The notes: generated by a model from the letters alone, not told the origin. Shown: positions 27,171-36,524, counted from the first letter of the stretch. The stretch is 64,000 nucleotides of DNA from Ferruginibacter sp. (GCA_019638575.1 JAHBTN010000004.1:62001-126000), one strand, 5' to 3'. Program-made: numbers and translations.

Positions 27171-27200
27171 AAGCCCCGCCTTTTACAGCAGGGGCTTTTC
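27171..27200 (+). terminator. terminator after the decayed serine hydrolase
   Basis: AAGCCCC (27171-27177) and GGGGCTT (27191-27197) with a 13-base loop, then TTTTC. The loop sequence nearly equals that of the hairpin at 28120-28148. Confidence 0.75.
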
Positions 27201-27230
27201 AAAAACCTTCCTCAATCAGTTTAATTGAGC

Positions 27231-27345
27231 TTAATAAAAGTTTATATTTTTGTCTTGAAAAATATTATTCACAATCTTCTGCTCCGCCTGGAATCCATAT
27301 TCGATACCTGGCATGTGATGAGTGCCGGCATAAAACTCTGCTCTT
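27231..27345 (-). pseudogene. C-terminal gene fragment, family not recognised
   Basis: On the minus strand about 37 residues are open (AEFYAGTHHMPGIEYGFQ, then AEQKIVNNIFQD and a stop), just behind an in-frame stop and with no start codon. The composition is protein-like, unlike the surroundings. It may be the tail of a lost enzyme. I do not recognise the family. Confidence 0.4.
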
Positions 27346-27380
27346 TAAATTATTGCCGGATTATTAATTGATGGAGAGAT

Positions 27381-28049
27381 TTACATTTTATTTCTTATTG
27401 CTCTTATCCTTTCATTTGCCTGGTTATAGTTGGCTAGTATAGTAGCTGCATCGTTTTCGTTAAAGGTAAAGTCAAAGCTTCCTTCAATGCAAGGCCATTT
27501 GGCTAATTCTTTTTGCTTGCCCCAGCCATCATAAGTCTCCATGTAAATCCTTACAAATATGCTGTATTCGCCACTGCTGCTAAAATTGGATGCATTAATT
27601 TGTTGGTAAAATGGGCCGGCAGCTACTCCGGGGTCAAAATTCCAGCCTGCAGCCATTACGGTGCTGGCTTTTGCAGGATCGGGAAGTAAATCAAAATTGA
27701 GCCATTTGTTTTTTTCATCTCCTCTTTTTACCATCATATAATCCCAGGACTGCCACATGCCCGGCTCTTCGCCTTTCTTTGCAATGCGTACCCAGCAGCG
27801 CAGCGATAAAAAGTGAGTACGTAAGGCTTTCATCTCAAAAGCATCCCAAAGAGTTTGCGGTAATTCTATTCTGCCGTATATAAAGTCGGACGAAGTAAAA
27901 TGTGTTTTGTGCCCCTGGTTACTTGTAGTAAATGGCTGGGTGCTAAAGTACATGTTTGCCCCGGTTAGGGGTGTCATTGCAAAGTCCTGCGCAGCAGCCT
28001 TGTTATACAATAGCATCAAGCTAATAATGGATAATATTAATCTGTTCAT
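27381..28049 (-). CDS. secreted protein of unknown function
   Basis: A 222-residue protein with a signal peptide (MNRLILSIISLMLLYNKAAAQ). It then has a tryptophan- and aromatic-rich beta-type domain with segments FIYGRIELPQTLWDAFEMK, SLRCWVRIAKKGEEPGMWQSWDYMMVKRGD and SIFVRIYMETYDGWGKQ. It probably acts in the periplasm or at the surface. No family recognised and no sorting domain. It lies 240 bases downstream of the methyltransferase gene with gene debris between, so it likely has its own promoter. Confidence 0.7.
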   Translation of the reverse strand: MNRLILSIISLMLLYNKAAAQDFAMTPLTGANMYFSTQPFTTSNQGHKTHFTSSDFIYGRIELPQTLWDAFEMKALRTHFLSLRCWVRIAKKGEEPGMWQSWDYMMVKRGDEKNKWLNFDLLPDPAKASTVMAAGWNFDPGVAAGPFYQQINASNFSSSGEYSIFVRIYMETYDGWGKQKELAKWPCIEGSFDFTFNENDAATILANYNQANERIRAIRNKM

Positions 28050-28119
28050 GTGTAAAAATTTAAATCGTTTTAGTTTTTGAAATGGGTTGATGTGCTATTT
28101 CAAAAAAATGGAAAAATTG

Positions 28120-28148
28120 AAAGGCCTGCCTTTTACAACAAGGCCTTT
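28120..28148 (-). terminator. hairpin downstream of the haloperoxidase remnant
   Basis: AAAGGCCT (28120-28127) and AGGCCTTT (28141-28148) form an 8-bp stem. On the minus strand it is followed by TTTCAATTTTT-like sequence. The 13-base loop matches that of the terminator at 27171 except for one base. Confidence 0.6.
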
Positions 28149-28167
28149 GCAATAACCCTCAACTAAA

Positions 28168-28275
28168 AAGTGATTTTATTCATTTAAAAAATTTTCGGCT
28201 ACTTTTTTCCAATAGTTGTTCCATCGTTTATACTGGATAGGTAGTGGATGCCGCCATACAATCGGGAAATAGTGC
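28168..28275 (-). pseudogene. C-terminal remnant of a vanadium-dependent haloperoxidase/PAP2 protein
   Basis: The minus strand reads ISRLYGGIHYLSSINDGTTIGKK, then after a one-base frameshift KVAENFLNE and a stop. This resembles the conserved C-terminal histidine segment of vanadium haloperoxidases (SRxYGGIHxxxDxxxGxxxG). Only about 33 residues survive, directly after the methyltransferase stop codon. The assignment is by eye from a short motif. Confidence 0.55.
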
Positions 28276-28289
28276 TTTTCATTTTCGGT

Positions 28290-29135
28290 CTATTTTGATT
28301 CATATTCGTTTAAAAATTGTACTGCCTTAGCATTGGCGATTGGGTGTGTTGTGTTTTTTTGTACTACAAAAAGCAGGAAGCTGTTTTGCAGGTAGTACAA
28401 GTCTTCAGTAAGGTGATAAGGCGCAAGAGCGTCGGCAATGGTTTGCTCCACCATTTTTTTGGAAGCATAGTTCAAAGCAGCAGCAGCGGGCCCGGTACTC
28501 ATAAAGCTTTTGATACCATCAGCATGCGAATAGTATAGGAATGGGCAACTCACTCTTTCTTTACTGATGAGTTTAAGGTTCAGCGATTGCAAAACCTGCT
28601 CTACTTTTCCATCTTCTGATAGCGCAAAAGGGCCGGGCGTGCCGGGTGGTGGCGGTGGCAGTAATGAACCAATTGCTTTCAACACCGTGGTGGCTTCACT
28701 TGCTTCGGCCTTGTCCCAAATGCATATCACCATTTTACCATTGGTTTTTAATACCCGTTTTGCCTCTGCAACCGCATTGGAAAAACTACTGGCATATTGC
28801 ATAGAATTAAACCCGGTTACAAAGTCAAATGTTTCATCTTTAAAGGGCAGTGCTTCCAGGTCTTCTTCCAAAAAATTATGCCCGGGGTTTCTTTCCCTCG
28901 CCAGTTTCAATAAACCGGGTGCAGCATCCATACCTATTACCTGTGCACCAGTGCTGATGGCCATGTGGCTGAACATACCGGCGCCGCAACCGGCATCCAG
29001 TAATGAGTCTTCTTCGGTTAAAGAAAGATGCTCTAATGTTTTTTTGTAAAGCGGGAGAAAAAATGGTTCAAAAAAAGTGGACCAATGTTGCGGAGCTGTG
29101 CTCCATAATTTTCCCTGAATTTGTTTTGTGCTCAT
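28290..29135 (-). CDS. class I SAM-dependent methyltransferase
   Basis: A 281-residue methyltransferase of the UbiE/Methyltransf_11 type: LLDAGCGAGMFSHMAISTGAQVIGMDAAPGLL (motif I and the acidic residue after strand 2), DLEALPFKDETFDFVTGFNSMQYA and EAKRVLKTNGKMVICIWD. Cytoplasmic; the substrate is unknown. It is the last intact gene of an operon-like run with the kelch lipoprotein upstream (30-base gap). Confidence 0.87.
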   Translation of the reverse strand: MSTKQIQGKLWSTAPQHWSTFFEPFFLPLYKKTLEHLSLTEEDSLLDAGCGAGMFSHMAISTGAQVIGMDAAPGLLKLARERNPGHNFLEEDLEALPFKDETFDFVTGFNSMQYASSFSNAVAEAKRVLKTNGKMVICIWDKAEASEATTVLKAIGSLLPPPPPGTPGPFALSEDGKVEQVLQSLNLKLISKERVSCPFLYYSHADGIKSFMSTGPAAAALNYASKKMVEQTIADALAPYHLTEDLYYLQNSFLLFVVQKNTTHPIANAKAVQFLNEYESK

Positions 29136-29165
29136 TTTATTAAATTTTAATTGTTATTGAAAAGT

Positions 29166-30461
29166 TTATTTTAATTCAAATACAGATACGGTTTTAAAGT
29201 TTTCTACCCGCCTTGGCTGCCCCGCAGGTTGTTCATCAATAACCCCACCTGCAAAGAGTAACTTATTGCCGGCGCTGGCAGCAGTAACTTCAAATTTCCT
29301 CTGTGGAAGTTTAAAGCCGGTGGTATCAAACAGACCGGTTTGTGTATCATAAACAAATACTTTGTCTGTAGCTTTATTATCTATTATGCCGGCTGCTATT
29401 ACTACTTTATTTTCTATGGCTGCCATGCCCAAGCCCCTTATGGGTTCCGGAAATGGAACCGAATTCACCTGGCCGGTTTGTACATTATATATATGCAGCC
29501 TTGTGTAATTGAAAGTGGTGTTAGAGCCGGATGTTATAAAAACTTGAGAGCCATTTGTACAAGCTATATAATAAGGGATTGTGTTACCGGTTAAGTTGAA
29601 GGATGTCCATTGGTTGGTTTGAGCATCATATACATCAACTGTTTCGGAATTGGTTGTAGTAGCACCTCCTGCAATAAAGAGTTTATTACCCGCAGTTAGT
29701 ACTTTCGCATTATAATAAGTTGTTCTTGGCTGACTAAGAGTGGCCTGAGTCCATTGCCCGGTTTGCACATCGTATATATCCACCCGGTTAGTGTAGTAGC
29801 CTTCGCCATTACTGTTTTGAGCCAGGCCACCTGCAAACACCAGTTTATTGCCCACTGCACCGGCAACCAGCTGGCCCCTTGCCAGGCTCAGGCTATCAAT
29901 GGTCCATTGCCCGGTTTGGGTGTTGTAAATGTCCACTCTGGCAGAAACTTTATTGTTAGCCTGGTGTCCACCGGCAAACAAAATTTTGTTGCCGGCTCCT
30001 GCAGCTGCTAAATATCCACGGGGTTGCGATAGCTGTGTGGTGGTTGCCTGGCCGGTTGCCAAATCAAAAATATCTGTTACAGCAGAATAGGTAAAGTTTG
30101 AGTTTATGCCGCCTGCAATAAGTAGTTTATCGTTTAATGCTGCTGCGGCATATTTATCTCTTTTTACGCTTAACCCAAACCGGGTCCAGCTTCCCGTTTG
30201 TTTATTATATACATCTGTATTGCTACTAAATGTTTTATTATTGGGAAGTGAAAAGATTTCACCCCCTGTAAAGCAGGTATAATTGCCCGTTTTATAAACC
30301 TGCATGTTAAACCTGCCTTCGCTTAATGCTTCGGTGCTGGCTGTGTAGGTTAATTTTTTTGCCCCTCCGGGAAATGAACTACCGCCATTATCCTTTTTGC
30401 AGGAAGCAAGCAAAGTGATGTAGAGTATAGCTACATACAGGAGGGCTGCTGGTTGCTTCAT
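29166..30461 (-). CDS. kelch-repeat lipoprotein
   Basis: A 431-residue lipoprotein starting MKQPAALLYVAIL with lipid-attachment Cys in LLASCKKD. The rest is a kelch-type beta-propeller of about seven blades of roughly 50 residues. Each blade carries a strand such as GNKLLFAGG followed by VDIYNTQTGQWT. Such propellers bind proteins or sugars at the cell envelope; the partner is unknown. An in-frame ATG eight codons upstream (30485) is possible. The gap to the upstream DUF3455 gene is 17 to 41 bases, so they are co-transcribed. Confidence 0.85.
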   Translation of the reverse strand: MKQPAALLYVAILYITLLASCKKDNGGSSFPGGAKKLTYTASTEALSEGRFNMQVYKTGNYTCFTGGEIFSLPNNKTFSSNTDVYNKQTGSWTRFGLSVKRDKYAAAALNDKLLIAGGINSNFTYSAVTDIFDLATGQATTTQLSQPRGYLAAAGAGNKILFAGGHQANNKVSARVDIYNTQTGQWTIDSLSLARGQLVAGAVGNKLVFAGGLAQNSNGEGYYTNRVDIYDVQTGQWTQATLSQPRTTYYNAKVLTAGNKLFIAGGATTTNSETVDVYDAQTNQWTSFNLTGNTIPYYIACTNGSQVFITSGSNTTFNYTRLHIYNVQTGQVNSVPFPEPIRGLGMAAIENKVVIAAGIIDNKATDKVFVYDTQTGLFDTTGFKLPQRKFEVTAASAGNKLLFAGGVIDEQPAGQPRRVENFKTVSVFELK

Positions 30462-30502
30462 TGTTTTAGAAAATGAATTTTTCATGTTGAAAATATTATT
30501 GG

Positions 30503-31120
30503 TTATAAAATTCTATTACTGAACCGATAAATGGCGGTATAAAAAACATCCATTGTATCAGTAGCAGTTTGTGGAGGAGTTGCCGGGGCTTTACCACCGG
30601 TGGTGGCTATGCGCTGTATATAATCCACATCGGCAAAAATTCCGGTTGGTGTTTTTCCTGTCTTAGGCATTAGCAACAGCCAGGGAATACAATTGGCATC
30701 AGGTGTGGCCATGCGGACCGGGGTAAAATGCTGTGCAAAAATGGAATCGGCACTGGTAATGGTCCATACCGGGCCGGCACCATGAAAACCTACTTTTTGA
30801 TTATTGCTATCGTATAAATCTGCATGAGGGGCTACCAATACCCACTCATAACCGCCGCCTGCCTTTAATTGTGCTTTGTACTTCTGCACGCCTTTGGCAT
30901 AGTAAGTGGCTACCCTTACATTGCCGGAAGGAAGATTGGCCGGCAACTCCACATCAGCAGGGATGGTTAGTGTTTCACTCTCTTTGATTTTATACAAAGG
31001 AGAATTGTGATCAATGGAATCTTCCTTTTTACAGGAAACTAATAGTGCCAAAATAAAAATTAGCCCCATGCACAGGTAGAAAAAATAAAACCTGTTGATA
31101 CCGAAAATTTGTTTTTTCAT
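30503..31120 (-). CDS. DUF3455 lipoprotein
   Basis: A 205-residue protein with a hydrophobic leader and lipid Cys in LALLVSCKKE. It matches DUF3455: DVELPANLPSGNVRVATYYAKGVQKYKA, APHADLYDSNNQKVGFHGAGPVW, then a late TGGKAP and VFYTAIYRF at the end. DUF3455 proteins are secreted and of unknown function; the fungal and bacterial members are often noted beside stress or surface genes. Middle gene of the lipoprotein operon. Confidence 0.85.
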   Translation of the reverse strand: MKKQIFGINRFYFFYLCMGLIFILALLVSCKKEDSIDHNSPLYKIKESETLTIPADVELPANLPSGNVRVATYYAKGVQKYKAQLKAGGGYEWVLVAPHADLYDSNNQKVGFHGAGPVWTITSADSIFAQHFTPVRMATPDANCIPWLLLMPKTGKTPTGIFADVDYIQRIATTGGKAPATPPQTATDTMDVFYTAIYRFSNRIL

Positions 31121-31171
31121 GACTTTTAAATTTGTTTGGTTAATGAAATTGTATTGAAAATTTGTATTGTT

Positions 31172-31555
31172 TTATTTTTTAAACTCAAAAGGAAAGTTGG
31201 CGCCCGGAGTGTTCTTCGTTCTGTAATACCCCGACATAAGGCCGGCTGACATTTTATCGGCTTTCAGATAAGCCGTATCATCATTGCCTGCATAGTATTT
31301 TGCATCAAAAGATTTTTCATTACTCTGATACTGTCCATACAGTTTTAGTAGCGCCGTTGCGGTATCATTGTTAGTAGTGCCTGCATAAAGTTTCGATTCG
31401 CCATTACTACCATTTACCAATACCGCATTGTATAGATAAACCTTGCCTGTCCAATAGCCGGTGGCTGAAAATTTGGGAGCATCATTTTCTTTTTTGCAGG
31501 ATGTTGTTAATAGCACAACCAGGCTTATTGTTACTGTGATGGTTCTTTTTTTCAT
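31172..31555 (-). CDS. small lipoprotein of unknown function
   Basis: A 127-residue protein with leader MKKRTITVTISLVVLLTTSCKKE and lipid Cys20. The mature part (about 105 residues) is a beta-type domain with ATGYWTGKVYLYNA and DTAYLKADKMSAGLMSGYYR, like lipocalin-sized substrate-binding or inhibitor lipoproteins. First gene of an operon with the DUF3455 and kelch lipoproteins (52-base gap). No family recognised. Confidence 0.75.
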   Translation of the reverse strand: MKKRTITVTISLVVLLTTSCKKENDAPKFSATGYWTGKVYLYNAVLVNGSNGESKLYAGTTNNDTATALLKLYGQYQSNEKSFDAKYYAGNDDTAYLKADKMSAGLMSGYYRTKNTPGANFPFEFKK

Positions 31556-31914
31556 ACAAAATTTTTATTTAGGGGTTTGAATATTTTGTTTAGTTCTTTA
31601 CTTAGTCATTTATCTTTTCTTATCTCATCCGTTTCTGCTGCAATTATTGATTTCGGGAGCAAAAGTAGATTGCACTTGATTGGGCTTTGAGCCCCCTTTC
31701 ACCAACGGCGGTTCTTTTTGATTTTACGGAAATTGAGATTTGAGAAAATTTTCATACCCGGTTTTCAGTAATGGCGGTTTTACCGGGATTAACGGAGGCA
31801 ATGACCACATTAACTACGTACTCTTGCTCACGCAGCATTTCTTTCGTTCATTTTACGGGGAGAAGGGTTTAACTTTATTTCCAGACAGGAAATATAATCC
31901 TGTAATAAAAACGA
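31556..31914. promoter_or_regulatory. divergent intergenic region with promoter of the lipoprotein operon
   Basis: The minus-strand -7 box TACTTTTG (31660-31667) lies about 105 bases before the first lipoprotein gene. For the plus-strand histidine kinase gene no clear promoter box was found. The region otherwise holds AT-rich DNA with a partial direct repeat (GGCGGTT at 31704 and 31782) and no gene. Confidence 0.45.
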
Positions 31915-34900
31915 ATGAAAATATTTACCGTCATAGTTTTCATCATTCATTTATCCGTATTTGCATGGGCGCAGTATGATGAAAAAAATTTTACAACCTA
32001 TACAGTAAAGAACGGATTAAGCGATAATAACATTAACTGCCTGCAGCAGGATGCGGAAGGGTATTTATGGATTGGAACCGATGCAGGACTCAATCGCTTT
32101 GATGGAAATAGTTTTAAAAATTTTTACCGGGGCACGGCGCCTCTTCAATTGCCATCCATAAATATTGGCAGGCTGAAACGATTTGGACCTGATAAACTGG
32201 GTATCCTTAGCAGTGGCGGTTTCCTGGTACTGAATACAAAAAATTATTCGGTACAGCATTTCCGGGTGCCCGACAGCACCGCCATCAGTATATATATCAA
32301 TGCTGTTTGGGATGCTGTTGAACTGCCGGACAAATCATTTGCCATAACCAGCGCTGCCGGATTTTACCACTTTAATCCGAAAGGAGAACTGTTGTATCGC
32401 CATGACGCATATACAATAAATGATATCGGACAAAAAAGAATATTGTACGGAAGAGATATTTTCAGTCTGTCGGCAAAAAAATATGTGGTGAATATTGATG
32501 AAGCCGGCCTGGCTTTTTATGATAATGAGAAAAAAATATTCAGCGAATTCAGGACTTCTGAAGCCCTGAAAAATGTTTTCAGAGATTCTCCATTTATCAC
32601 GAAGGATTACTGGACAGTAAAACAACAGATAAGTAAGGATGAGTTTGTTTTTTTACGTTACGGTTTTAATAAGATTACTTATTATAATTACCCGTTGAAA
32701 AAAACTGTTCTTTCATCGCTTCCCACCCGTATCACCGATTCAATAAACTGGGAAAGCAAAATTGTTCCGATTAACGACAGTGTGCTTGCTATTAACAGCG
32801 CTACCAATGGTTTTTACATTTTAAAAATAAACAGGCAAACCGGGGATATTTCATCCGACGGAATAAAACATCTGCCTGATTATAAAATAACCTGCCTGTT
32901 TTCTGATAAAGACCAGCGACTGTGGATTGGCACAAGGGAAGGTTTGCTGAAACAGGACCTGACCCAACCGGCGCTTAAAGCCTGGCATTATCCCCCGCCC
33001 GGCGGAAAAAAATTTCACGGAGGCTTCAGCATTGTATATCGCTATAAGGATAAATTATACACTGGCCGTTATTCAAACAGCAAGGGACTCGCAATAATTG
33101 ATCCGGTTACAATGAAGCTGATTAAAGAAATTGATTTTTTTTCTGCCAGCAGCATCTGGAACGAAGTAATAAGTATTGAAACCTACCACCCTGATACATT
33201 ATGGATAGGTACCAGTGCAGGACTGATTTGGTTTGATACAAAAACTGAACGCTATGGAAAAGTTCTTGATGAAAAAAAATATCCCTGGGCCGTTGGTTTC
33301 AGCGCTTCGCTGGCCCCTGCAAGGAGTGATGGTTATGCATGGATGTGTTCAATATTGGGGGGCAAAGTAGTCCGGTATCACATACCCACCCGTACGTTTA
33401 CATTATTTACTAAGCAAACAACACCAGCTCTGCCATTTGAAAAAGTAAAACAAATAGTTTATGATGCTTATGGAGACGTTTGGATATCCGGACATTCTCT
33501 TGCCCGGTGGAACAACAGCAAGAAATATTTTGATACACTGATTACCACCTATGGCGGCGATGGAAAATTTAATGATAATATTGTTGATATCCGTGCTGAT
33601 GAGCATGGCTCCCTGTGGTTTCACAATGCTTACAATGGCCTTTCGGAATACCGTATAAAAGAAAAAAAGTTTATTACTTATACCATGAAAGACGGCCTGC
33701 CGTCGGATTTGATCAATGCATTAAGCCCGGTAATGGGGAATAAATTGTGGGCGGCCGCCGACAGCCATCTGTATTTATTTGATATAGAAACCAGACAGGT
33801 AACGGTATATGATTACAGGGACGAATTGCCGGAACACAGACCTACCGGAAGAAAAATTTATTATGATGAAAAATCCGGTTTTTCATACTTGTGCAGCAAT
33901 GAATATTTAGTGCGGTTTCCTTTTCTGCCCAAAAAAGAAAGAGACCGGAGCAGTGAGCTGCTGATTGAAGAAGTGACAACTGGAAATCAAAAAACATGGT
34001 ATTACCCTGAAGAAACCCTGCACTTCAAGTATAATGAAAATAACTTATCACTTACTTTTTCCGCTATTGATTTTGAAAAAAGCAATTATCGGTTTGCATA
34101 CCGACTGAATAATTCTGATAACTGGACGTCCATCGGCAATCAACGTAATATCAACCTGAACAAACTTCCACCCGGCAGATACAAGTTGGATATGAAAGCA
34201 ACCGGCAAACCCGGAATAGAGAAAATTAAATCGTTTTCATTTACAATCAAGCCGCCATTATGGAAAACAGGCTGGTTTATGGCTATTGTTGCTGCATTGC
34301 TTGGCTCCCTGATATACTTCTTCTACCGGCGCCGCATCAGTCATATTAGCAAGAAAGCCGAATTAGATAAACAACTTTCCCAAACCGAAATGAAGGCCCT
34401 GCAGGCACAGATGAACCCGCATTTTATTTTCAACAGCCTGAACAGCATACGGGAAATGATTCTGAACAATGAAAACAAAGATGCTTCTCATTATCTGAGT
34501 AAGTTTGCTCATTTAATCAGGATCACACTCGATCAGTCATCGCAAACTTTTGTGTCGCTCCGCAATACGGTGGACTATCTCCATCGCTATATGGAGATGG
34601 AGCAAATACGAAACGGCCTCTTTAGTTATACCATTACAGCGGATGAGGAACTTGACCAGGATGAAACTCTGATTCCGCCGATGCTGATTCAGCCTTTTAT
34701 TGAAAACAGTTTATGGCACGGAGTAGCCGCCAGCAACAAAACCATTCATATTACTATCCATTTCAAAAAAGAAATCAACAAGCTTGTATGCACGGTGGAT
34801 GATAACGGCATTGGTTTAAACCAATCACAAAATAATAAAACAGGTAACGGGAAACTACACAGGCCGCACGGTATCAGCAATATTCAAAACAGGATTAAGC

Positions 34901-35025
34901 TGCTGAATGAAAAATATAACCTGCAGTGTGAAGTAAATATCAGGGACAAAAAAGAGATACCCGGCGCTACCGGTTCAGGGACAGAGGTCACAATCAGTTT
35001 ACCACTTGAAATAAATGAATCATGA
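31915..35025 (+). CDS. hybrid-type sensor histidine kinase with periplasmic beta-propeller (LytS-class kinase domain)
   Basis: A 1036-residue two-component sensor. Signal peptide (1-19), then two-fold Reg_prop beta-propeller blades (GLSDNNINCLQQDAEGYLWIGTDAGLNRFDG and later LWIGTREGL, LWIGTSAGLI), a Y_Y_Y domain (about 680-765) and a membrane helix near 786-805. A coiled coil and a His_kinase domain follow, with the phospho-acceptor H836 in MNPHFIFN and N-box IQPFIENSLWHGV. The ligand is probably sensed in the periplasm. Its stop overlaps the start of the LytTR regulator (ATGA), which shows tight coupling. Confidence 0.92.
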   Translation: MKIFTVIVFIIHLSVFAWAQYDEKNFTTYTVKNGLSDNNINCLQQDAEGYLWIGTDAGLNRFDGNSFKNFYRGTAPLQLPSINIGRLKRFGPDKLGILSSGGFLVLNTKNYSVQHFRVPDSTAISIYINAVWDAVELPDKSFAITSAAGFYHFNPKGELLYRHDAYTINDIGQKRILYGRDIFSLSAKKYVVNIDEAGLAFYDNEKKIFSEFRTSEALKNVFRDSPFITKDYWTVKQQISKDEFVFLRYGFNKITYYNYPLKKTVLSSLPTRITDSINWESKIVPINDSVLAINSATNGFYILKINRQTGDISSDGIKHLPDYKITCLFSDKDQRLWIGTREGLLKQDLTQPALKAWHYPPPGGKKFHGGFSIVYRYKDKLYTGRYSNSKGLAIIDPVTMKLIKEIDFFSASSIWNEVISIETYHPDTLWIGTSAGLIWFDTKTERYGKVLDEKKYPWAVGFSASLAPARSDGYAWMCSILGGKVVRYHIPTRTFTLFTKQTTPALPFEKVKQIVYDAYGDVWISGHSLARWNNSKKYFDTLITTYGGDGKFNDNIVDIRADEHGSLWFHNAYNGLSEYRIKEKKFITYTMKDGLPSDLINALSPVMGNKLWAAADSHLYLFDIETRQVTVYDYRDELPEHRPTGRKIYYDEKSGFSYLCSNEYLVRFPFLPKKERDRSSELLIEEVTTGNQKTWYYPEETLHFKYNENNLSLTFSAIDFEKSNYRFAYRLNNSDNWTSIGNQRNINLNKLPPGRYKLDMKATGKPGIEKIKSFSFTIKPPLWKTGWFMAIVAALLGSLIYFFYRRRISHISKKAELDKQLSQTEMKALQAQMNPHFIFNSLNSIREMILNNENKDASHYLSKFAHLIRITLDQSSQTFVSLRNTVDYLHRYMEMEQIRNGLFSYTITADEELDQDETLIPPMLIQPFIENSLWHGVAASNKTIHITIHFKKEINKLVCTVDDNGIGLNQSQNNKTGNGKLHRPHGISNIQNRIKLLNEKYNLQCEVNIRDKKEIPGATGSGTEVTISLPLEINES

Positions 35026-35789
35026 CTACACTAAAAACCATACTGGTGGATGATGAACCCAGAGGTATATCCTCCCTGCAGAAACTGTTACAGTTTAACT
35101 GCCCCGAAGTGGAGATTATTGCCACCTGCAACAGTGCAAACGAGGCGAAAGAGAAAATAAATTTATTGAAACCACAACTTGTGTTTCTTGACATTGCTAT
35201 GCCGGAAAAAACCGGTTTTGATTTGCTGAATGAGTTGGGAGAAATAAATTTTGAAATCATCTTCGTAACAGCTCATAATGATTTTATGCTGCAGGCCTTC
35301 CGCTTCAGCGCAGTAGATTATTTGTTGAAACCTGTGGATGATATTTTACTTGCGGAAGCAGTGAAAAGAGCATCTAAAAAAATAGAGGATACAACCGGCG
35401 ACCACCATATTGAAACATTACTGCACAATCTTCGCAGCAAAGAAGGCGGACAGAAGATGAAAATATGCATTCCTTCGCTGAAAGGTTTCCAGGTAGTGAG
35501 CCTCTCGGAAATTATTTATTGCGAAGCCAGCGGTAACTACACTAATTTTCATTTTGCAAACCGTCAGGTGATTTGCGCCAGCAAACCCATACATGAATTT
35601 GAAACGCTGCTGGAGGACTCTGGTTTTGTCCGCATCCACAAATCATTTGTCATTAACCTGGAGCATGTAAAAGAATATATCCGGGGTGAAGGCGGCACCG
35701 TTAATATGTCAAACGGGCATGATGTGGAAGTGAGCCGGCGTAAGAAGGAAATCTTTATGGAACGGATGAAAGCGTTTTATAAGTTTTGA
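35022..35789 (+). CDS. LytTR-family response regulator
   Basis: A 255-residue transcription regulator. Receiver domain 1-120 with phospho-acceptor D57 (VFLDIAMP), switch residues T/K (VTAHND, YLLKPV), and a LytTR DNA-binding domain 145-250 (IIYCEASGNYTNFHF, FVRIHKSFVINLEHVKEY). It is the partner of the kinase just upstream and overlaps its stop by four bases. Targets are unknown; the gene fragments and surface genes that follow could be among them. Confidence 0.95.
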   Translation: MTTLKTILVDDEPRGISSLQKLLQFNCPEVEIIATCNSANEAKEKINLLKPQLVFLDIAMPEKTGFDLLNELGEINFEIIFVTAHNDFMLQAFRFSAVDYLLKPVDDILLAEAVKRASKKIEDTTGDHHIETLLHNLRSKEGGQKMKICIPSLKGFQVVSLSEIIYCEASGNYTNFHFANRQVICASKPIHEFETLLEDSGFVRIHKSFVINLEHVKEYIRGEGGTVNMSNGHDVEVSRRKKEIFMERMKAFYKF

Positions 35790-36107
35790 AGCCGGGACTG
35801 TGGCAGCATGCTTCAGATCCTTCAGGTCTGAATTGATGAAAATTTACCAGCATTTGCCGGAACAGCTTTCTGAGTTCACATTTAAAAGCATGAATGCACC
35901 ATGTAAAGCAATTATCGCTGAGAATACGGTCATTATTTCATAAATACCCGGCGTTATTATATTTAATAATTTCCTGTTAGTTTAGTTTATTCTCTAATCT
36001 CAGAAATTTTCCGATTACTAAAATACTTGCCGGCTTATGCTTATAAGGTGGTAGAAATACATTCCTGATGTAAAATATAAGTTCCCAATTTCTAAGTAAA
36101 TTTAAGT
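35790..36107. other. 318-base intergenic stretch without a recognisable gene
   Basis: AT-rich, no open frame of protein-like composition, no terminator with a T-run. A small inverted pair (CTTCAGATC/CTTCAGGTC region near 35810-35830) is the only structure noticed. Confidence 0.5.
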
Positions 36108-36341
36108 ATGCAAAAAAGATTGTTTCAACTTTCTGCATGCCTGCTATTTACCTGGTCGTTTGCTATTGCACAAAAAAATCAGCAAACGGAAGACAGTGTT
36201 TTTTTTGAAAATTTCTTTGCCAGGTACCAAACACAGGTTCAGGCAAACAGACCGGTTGATACGGATAGCATTAAAAAATCGGTAAGTAACTCTGTAAAAC
36301 CGAAACCTAAAAAGAATTGTAGCAGCAGGAATATAACCTGA
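36108..36341 (+). pseudogene. N-terminal fragment of a secreted protein
   Basis: Encodes 77 residues: a good signal peptide (MQKRLFQLSACLLFTWSFAIAQ), then a charged stretch SVFFENFFARYQTQVQ and a lysine/proline-rich end that stops abruptly. The reading frame meets a LuxR-type DNA-binding segment in another frame immediately afterwards. It is probably the stump of a longer secreted or membrane regulator fused by deletion, but a short real gene cannot be excluded. Confidence 0.5.
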
Positions 36342-36517
36342 GCGAAAGAGAAACAGAAATTTTAAAACTTCTGGTCAAAGGCTTAGCCTATCAGCAAATT
36401 GCCAACGAGCTATTCGTCAGCCACGGCACCGTAAGAAAGCATGTAGAAAATATTTATTCAAAACTGCACATCAACAGCAAAGCTTAGGCGGTAAGCATGG
36501 CGCATCAGGAAAAATGA
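36323..36517 (+). pseudogene. LuxR-type DNA-binding domain fragment of a NarL response regulator
   Basis: Starting after a stop codon, this reads QQEYNLSERETEILKLLVKG, then QQIANELFVSHGTVRKHVEN and IYSKLHINSKA, an in-frame TAG, and AVSMAHQEK with a final stop. That is the complete C-terminal LuxR helix-turn-helix of a NarL-family regulator, without its receiver domain and with a late nonsense codon. No start codon is available. Confidence 0.8.
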
Positions 36518-36524
36518 GTGTAGG

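Noticed and set aside
28567-29049. 160-residue plus-strand frame
   Set aside because: Antisense shadow of the methyltransferase gene with low-complexity serine/alanine content.
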